From the NCBI RefSeq assembly GCF_029537235.1, contig NZ_CP120638.1:620001-684000 (forward strand): 64,000 nucleotides of DNA, in the 5' to 3' direction. Position numbers and translations under genes: made by a program. Source of the stretch: Rhizobium sp. 32-5/1 (GTDB lineage Bacteria; Pseudomonadota; Alphaproteobacteria; Rhizobiales; Rhizobiaceae). This document shows, one piece after another, positions 59,665-64,000 of the stretch. The notes beneath the pieces were generated by a model. It made no database searches, was not told the DNA's origin, and saw nothing but the letters and a program-made list of their open reading frames with translations. Numbering within the stretch: position 1 is the stretch's first letter; every line of letters begins with the position of its first letter.

Positions 59665-59986
59665 AGGCCTATCCTACACCAAATCGGCGGTGGGGGCAGC
59701 CGTTTTGGCTGGCCGCTGAACCACCCCACGCGCCGCGAAGCCAAGCCAAGCCTCGGGCTCAAGCCTCAGACCCAAATGAACGCGATTCTTCCGGCATCAT
59801 CCGCGATTTTCGTTCAGAGCGGGTCGGGAATACACAATTCCATGTACAAGAACGATTTTTCGCCGCGATTGTGACGTCTGTTTGATTCTGGGCGGTTTTT
59901 CGGACCGGTTTTTCCGAAAACCGTGTTTACAATGCAGCCCTGTTTCGCTCTGTGTTTGTCAAACATTTGCAACAGGCCGTTATTCC
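59665..59986. other. Divergent intergenic region between the cyclase and MFS genes
   Basis: This 322-base gap holds no gene that I can support. The only clear structure is a hairpin, CGGTTTT (59906-59912) with AAAACCG (59917-59923) around TCCG. Promoters for both genes must be here but are not obvious. Confidence 0.4.
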
Positions 59987-61225
59987 ATGTCCCAGATTCG
60001 TCCCCTTATTCCGCTGCTGATCACGGCGGGCATTCTGATCGGGGGCAACGGGCTTCAGGGGACCTATATTTCTCTGCGCGCCTTGCAGGAAGGATTTTCG
60101 ACCTCGCTGATCGGGCTGGTCGGCACCGGCTACAATATCGGCTTTGCCATAGGCTGCATCTACGTGACCCGCATCCTGCGCTCGATTGGGCATATCCGGA
60201 CCTTTTCCGCCATGGCGGCCATCGCGTCGGCTGCGGCCATCGCCATGGTCCTGTTCATCGATCCGTGGTTCTGGTTCCTGATGCGACTGGTAGCCGGCAT
60301 CTGCTTTGCAAGCCTGTTTGCGACGGTGGAAAGCTGGCTGAACGCCCGCGTCACCAACGCCAACCGGGCGCGAACGCTATCCATCTACAGGGTCGTGGAT
60401 CTCGGGTCGGTCACGGCCGCGCAATATCTGATCCCGACGGTCGGGATCGACGGTTTCCAGCTGTTTGCCATCGCTGCGATGGCCTTGTCGCTGTCGCTGG
60501 TGCCGATCTCACTTGCCGACCGGTCGAGCCCCGATGCGCCGGAGGCCATCAAGTTCGACATCAAGGCGCTCTGGAACATCTCGCCGCTGGCAACGATCGG
60601 CTGCATCGTCGTCGGCTTGACCAATTCCACCTTCCGTTCGCTCGGGCCGATCTATGCCGATGGCATCGGCCTGTCGATCACCGCGATCGCCACCTTCATG
60701 AGCGTCGGCATCATCGGCGGCGTGGTGCTGCAATATCCGCTGGGCCTCTATTCCGATCGTTTCGACCGGCGCGTCATCATCCTGCTCGCCACGCTCGGCT
60801 CCCTGCTGGCAGGGCTTTATCTGGCGCTCTTTGCCGGCAGCGACGAATGGGCGAATTTCATCGGCATCTTCATCTTCGGCGCCTTCGCCATGCCGCTCTA
60901 CTCGCTGTGCTCGGCGCATGCCAACGACCATGCGGCGGAGGGCCAGCACGCGCTGGTTTCGGCCGGCATGTTGTTCTTCTGGTCGCTCGGCGCGATCATC
61001 GGCCCGCTCTTTGCTTCCTTCATGCTCGACATCTTCGGGCCGCAGGCGCTGTTCATCTATACCGCGGCGGTGCTTGCCGCCTTCATGCTCTATACCGTGC
61101 AGCGCATGATGGCGCGCGACGGCGTCCCGGCGGGTGAGCGGCGCATGCGTTTCCGCAATCTGCTGCGGACCTCCTCCTTCTTCAACAAGCTGGCTGCCGC
61201 CCCGGAAGACAGGAAGGACGTCTGA
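59987..61225 (+). CDS. MFS transporter (YcaD/sugar-type)
   Basis: A 412-residue permease with twelve predicted helices. The N-terminus MSQIRPLIPLLITAGILIGG, the loop YNIGFAIGCIYVTRILRSIG and ATVESWLNARVTNANRARTL recall the YcaD group of MFS proteins. ATG 59987 was chosen; the longer frame above it is not family-like. Its substrate is unknown. The C-terminus carries a basic cytoplasmic tail (RRMRFRNLLRTSSFFNKLAA). Confidence 0.88.
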   Translation: MSQIRPLIPLLITAGILIGGNGLQGTYISLRALQEGFSTSLIGLVGTGYNIGFAIGCIYVTRILRSIGHIRTFSAMAAIASAAAIAMVLFIDPWFWFLMRLVAGICFASLFATVESWLNARVTNANRARTLSIYRVVDLGSVTAAQYLIPTVGIDGFQLFAIAAMALSLSLVPISLADRSSPDAPEAIKFDIKALWNISPLATIGCIVVGLTNSTFRSLGPIYADGIGLSITAIATFMSVGIIGGVVLQYPLGLYSDRFDRRVIILLATLGSLLAGLYLALFAGSDEWANFIGIFIFGAFAMPLYSLCSAHANDHAAEGQHALVSAGMLFFWSLGAIIGPLFASFMLDIFGPQALFIYTAAVLAAFMLYTVQRMMARDGVPAGERRMRFRNLLRTSSFFNKLAAAPEDRKDV

Positions 61226-61335
61226 AACCGGCGTACGGACGGCTGCGGCAAGATGCGCATGGCCGACAATTGCTGAACTTGAAAATCAAGTTTAAAGCTC
61301 GGCGCGACCTTCATCGTGAAAGCCGGAAATCGTCC

Positions 61336-62738
61336 ATGTCGACCCTGACCCGCCGCTCCCTGCTCAAGGGCTCCGCCGCAGCCGCCGCTTCCTTTGCCGT
61401 CGGCGCCGGTTTTGCTGCACGGGCGCAGATTGCGTCTGCGGAAATGCCGCTGCTCAAGGCGCAATTTACCGATGTGAAAATCGCCGCCGATGGCATTACG
61501 CCGAAGGTCATGAGCTATGCGGCGGGCGATACCGCCGTCACCGGCATGCCACCAGTGCTGCGCATGACGAGGGGCAGCCGTTTTTCACACGCCTGATCAA
61601 CGCGCTCGACGAGCCGACGACGGTGCATTGGCATGGGCTGCGCATTCCCAACGCGATGGATGGGGTGCCGGAACTGACGCAGCCTTACGTCTATCCGGGC
61701 GACGGATTCGACTATGCCTTCACGCCACCGGATGCCGGCACCTTCTGGTACCACCCGCATTGCAACACGCTGACACAGATGGGCCATGGCCTCACCGGCA
61801 TGATCGTCGTCGAAAACCCTGACGATCCCGTGTTCGACGCCGAGATTGTGCTTAACCTGCGCGACTGGCGGCTGGGTGCCGGCGGCGCCTTCATCGCCCC
61901 GTTCAAGCCCCGGGATGCCGCCCGCGGCGGGACCTACGGCACCGTGCGGACCGCAAACTGGCAGCAGGAACCAGAGTATGACGCGCCGGCCGGTGGGCTC
62001 GTGCGCCTGCGCATCGCGGCGACCGACGTGACCCGGATCTATTCAATTGCGCTGGAGGGCGCGCCCACAAGCGTGGTCGCGCTTGATGCCAATCCGGTCG
62101 AGACGCCCTTCCCGCTCGACCTTCTGGACCTTGCTCCCGGCCAGCGCGCCGATCTGGTCGTCCGCATGCCGGACGGTGAGGGCGAAACAGTGACGCTGCG
62201 CAATGTCCGTGGCAATAAGCCCTGGACGATCGCAACCTTCCGTTCGACCGGTGCGTCCCTCAAGCGTGATCTTCGCGATGTCGTGCCGCTTACCGCCAAC
62301 CCCATTGCCGAGGCAGACCTGTCGATGGCGACGCGCATCCCGCTCGATTTCACCGCAACCGCCGAACATGCGCCCTCGCCCAGCCTCTGCGGCACGCTTG
62401 GCTATACTTTCTGGGCGATCAACAAGGTGGCATGGCCGGGCGACACCCCGGACCCAGTGTCCCCGCTCGCCGAACTGAAGCTCGGGAAAAGCTATGTGCT
62501 GCAGGTGGCGAACCGTACCCCGCATGCCCACCCCATCCATCTGCACGGCATGAGCTTTCGCATCCTCAGTTCCAACAAGCGCACGTTCCTGCCGCCGCCG
62601 ACCGACACGATCCTGCTGTTGCCGGACGAACGGGCGGAACTCGGGCTTGTGGCCGACAACATCGGCGACTGGATCCTTCATTGCCACATCATCGAACACC
62701 AGAAGACCGGCATGACCGGATATTTCCACGTGGCCTGA
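61336..62738 (+). CDS. Tat-exported multicopper oxidase, frameshifted
   Basis: A 467-residue periplasmic multicopper oxidase when repaired. The twin-arginine signal is STLTRRSLLKGSAAAAASFA with cleavage near ARA. The copper ligands are in four places: HWHG, WYHPHC, HPIHLHGMSF and HCHIIEHQKTGM, the last holding the type-1 copper with an axial methionine. The break is at the G-run 61571-61574; a fifth G restores LRMTRGQPFFTRLINALDE. Relatives include CueO-like copper resistance enzymes and laccases; the long methionine-rich segment of CueO is absent. It begins 110 bases after the MFS gene. Confidence 0.92.
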
Positions 62739-62823
62739 GTTTTTCGATTGTGACGGCGGCTTTGAAGCGTTACATCGGAAGCCTCGTTCAACGCCGCATT
62801 TTCGCCATAGTGATTGAAGTTTG

Positions 62824-63969
62824 ATGATTGAGACAACCGCCGAACTCGCCGCCGCCTGCAAAACGCTCGCGACGGCGCCCTACTTAACGATCGACACGGA
62901 ATTCCTGCGTGAAACCACCTTTTGGCCCCAGCTTTGCCTGGTCCAGATGGCCGGCCCGGATATCGCCGTGATTGTCGATCCGCTGGCCAAGGGCCTTGAT
63001 CTCGGGCCATTCTTCGAACTGATGGCAAATACCGATGTCGTGAAGGTCTTCCACGCCGCACGACAGGATATCGAGATCATCTACAATCTCGGCAACCTGA
63101 TCCCGCATCCGATCTTCGATACGCAGGTCGCCGCGATGGTCTGCGGCTTCGGCGATAGCGTCTCCTATGACCAACTGGTCAGCCGCATCAAGGGCGAGCA
63201 TATCGACAAGTCGTCGCGCTTCACCGATTGGAGCCGGCGGCCGTTGACGGAAAAGCAGTTGGACTACGCGCTTGCCGACGTCACCCACCTGCGCGACGTC
63301 TACCTCCACCTGAAGACCGAGCTTGAGCGCGAAGGCCGCTCGCTCTGGCTGACCGAGGAAATGGCGATCCTGGAGGCCAAGGAAACCTACGATATTCACC
63401 CTGATGATGCCTGGCAGCGGCTGAAGATGCGGCTGAAGAAGCCGGTGGAACTTGCCGTGCTGCAGAAGGTCGCCGCCTGGCGCGAACGCGAGGCCCGCGG
63501 CCGCAACGTTCCGCGCGGCCGCATTCTCAAGGACGACGCGCTCTACGAGATCGCCCAGCAGCAGCCGAAGGACGCCGACGCGCTGGCCCGCCTGCGCACG
63601 ATACCCAAGGGCTGGGAGCGCTCAACCGCCGGCGCCGCGATCACCGAAGCCGTCAACGCAGCCCTGGAAATCCCGAAGAACGAAATGCCGCGCCTGCCGC
63701 GCCAGAACCAGTCTCCGGAAGGAGCCGCCGCCGCCATCGAAATGCTTAAGGTGCTTTTGAAGCTGATCGCGGAAAAACAAGGCGTCGCGGCAAAGATCGT
63801 CGCTAATACCGACGATCTCGAGCGCATTGCAGCCGAAGGCGAGAAAGCCGATGTCGGCGCGCTGAAGGGCTGGCGGCGCGAATTGTTCGGCGATACCGCA
63901 CTGAAGCTGATCAACGGCGAGGTTGCCCTGCGTTTCGTGGATAAGAAGATCGAGGCTGTCGAGCTTTAA
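62824..63969 (+). CDS. rnd: Ribonuclease D
   Basis: A 381-residue 3'-5' exoribonuclease for tRNA and stable RNA maturation. DEDD-family active-site residues are D24 and E26 (TIDTEF), D82 (HAARQDIEII) and Y147 with D151 (DYALADVTHL). One HRDC domain follows (VLQKVAAWREREARGRNVPR). The start is ATG 62824, preceded in-frame by TTG. The genes aspS and rnd are near neighbours in rhizobia; here they are separated by a cyclase, an MFS gene and a multicopper oxidase. Confidence 0.94.
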   Translation: MIETTAELAAACKTLATAPYLTIDTEFLRETTFWPQLCLVQMAGPDIAVIVDPLAKGLDLGPFFELMANTDVVKVFHAARQDIEIIYNLGNLIPHPIFDTQVAAMVCGFGDSVSYDQLVSRIKGEHIDKSSRFTDWSRRPLTEKQLDYALADVTHLRDVYLHLKTELEREGRSLWLTEEMAILEAKETYDIHPDDAWQRLKMRLKKPVELAVLQKVAAWREREARGRNVPRGRILKDDALYEIAQQQPKDADALARLRTIPKGWERSTAGAAITEAVNAALEIPKNEMPRLPRQNQSPEGAAAAIEMLKVLLKLIAEKQGVAAKIVANTDDLERIAAEGEKADVGALKGWRRELFGDTALKLINGEVALRFVDKKIEAVEL

Positions 63970-64000
63970 CTGTCCATCCGGCAGCAAGGCCGGTGCCGAA

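Overview
The window is a piece of an alphaproteobacterial chromosome, almost certainly Rhizobiaceae (Rhizobium/Agrobacterium/Neorhizobium type). The inference rests on gene content and order: plsX-fabH-ihfA-merR-tRNA-Pro, the ubiquinol-cytochrome c chaperone and DUF177 gene divergent from an OmlA/BamE lipoprotein gene, glyA-nrdR-ribD-ribE, an ldtR/L,D-transpeptidase pair, a K+-independent proton pyrophosphatase, and a nearby aspS and rnd. GC is high, which explains the many long antisense reading frames that are not genes.

Layout. 0-7 kb: a P450, a cupin, O-acetylhomoserine sulfhydrylase (metY), a CoA-binding protein, a DMT transporter, a higBA toxin-antitoxin pair, an enoyl-CoA hydratase and a hotdog thioesterase. 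7-13.9 kb: rplM-rpsI with a clear promoter and terminator, a membrane acyltransferase, agmatinase, argC, heme A synthase and a metallophosphoesterase. 13.9-23.5 kb: a polysaccharide locus (FemAB/BioF2-type acyltransferase, Wzc/ExoP-like chain-length protein, Wza-like export lipoprotein, two GT4 glycosyltransferases, an initiating phosphohexosyl transferase and a Wzy-like polymerase) that resembles the adhesin/glucomannan loci of Agrobacterium and Rhizobium. 23.6-31.5 kb: tRNA-Pro(GGG) and core lipid-synthesis genes, bamE and hppA. 31.7-42.6 kb: an MFS permease, nusB-ribH, a small accessory block, ribE-ribD-nrdR-glyA, L,D-transpeptidase and its MarR regulator LdtR. 43-50.4 kb: hemB, an RDD protein, bacterial leucyl-transferase (ate/bpt), a DMT transporter, an AbrB-Doc toxin-antitoxin module with an obvious operator, and parC. 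50.7-64 kb: a secreted protein, a P450 followed by a LpxL-type acyltransferase, a SulP transporter, aspS, a class III cyclase, an MFS permease, a Tat-exported multicopper oxidase and ribonuclease D.

The dominant oddity is technical. Twenty-one genes are broken by about 24 frameshifts, nearly all fitting one missing base, mostly inside short G/C or A/T runs. They include genes that cannot be dispensable (aspS, fabH, plsX, ribD, ribE). Restoring one base at each site gives continuous proteins of normal family length, so these are read here as sequencing/assembly errors, not pseudogenes. I annotate each such gene over its full restored span and give the break position.

No CRISPR array, prophage, insertion sequence or integrated element was found. 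The most interesting biological leads are the polysaccharide locus with a chain-length protein whose ATPase motifs are degenerate, the LdtR-linked palindromes, the AbrB-Doc operator that overlaps its own -10 box, and the tightly coupled P450/acyltransferase pair.
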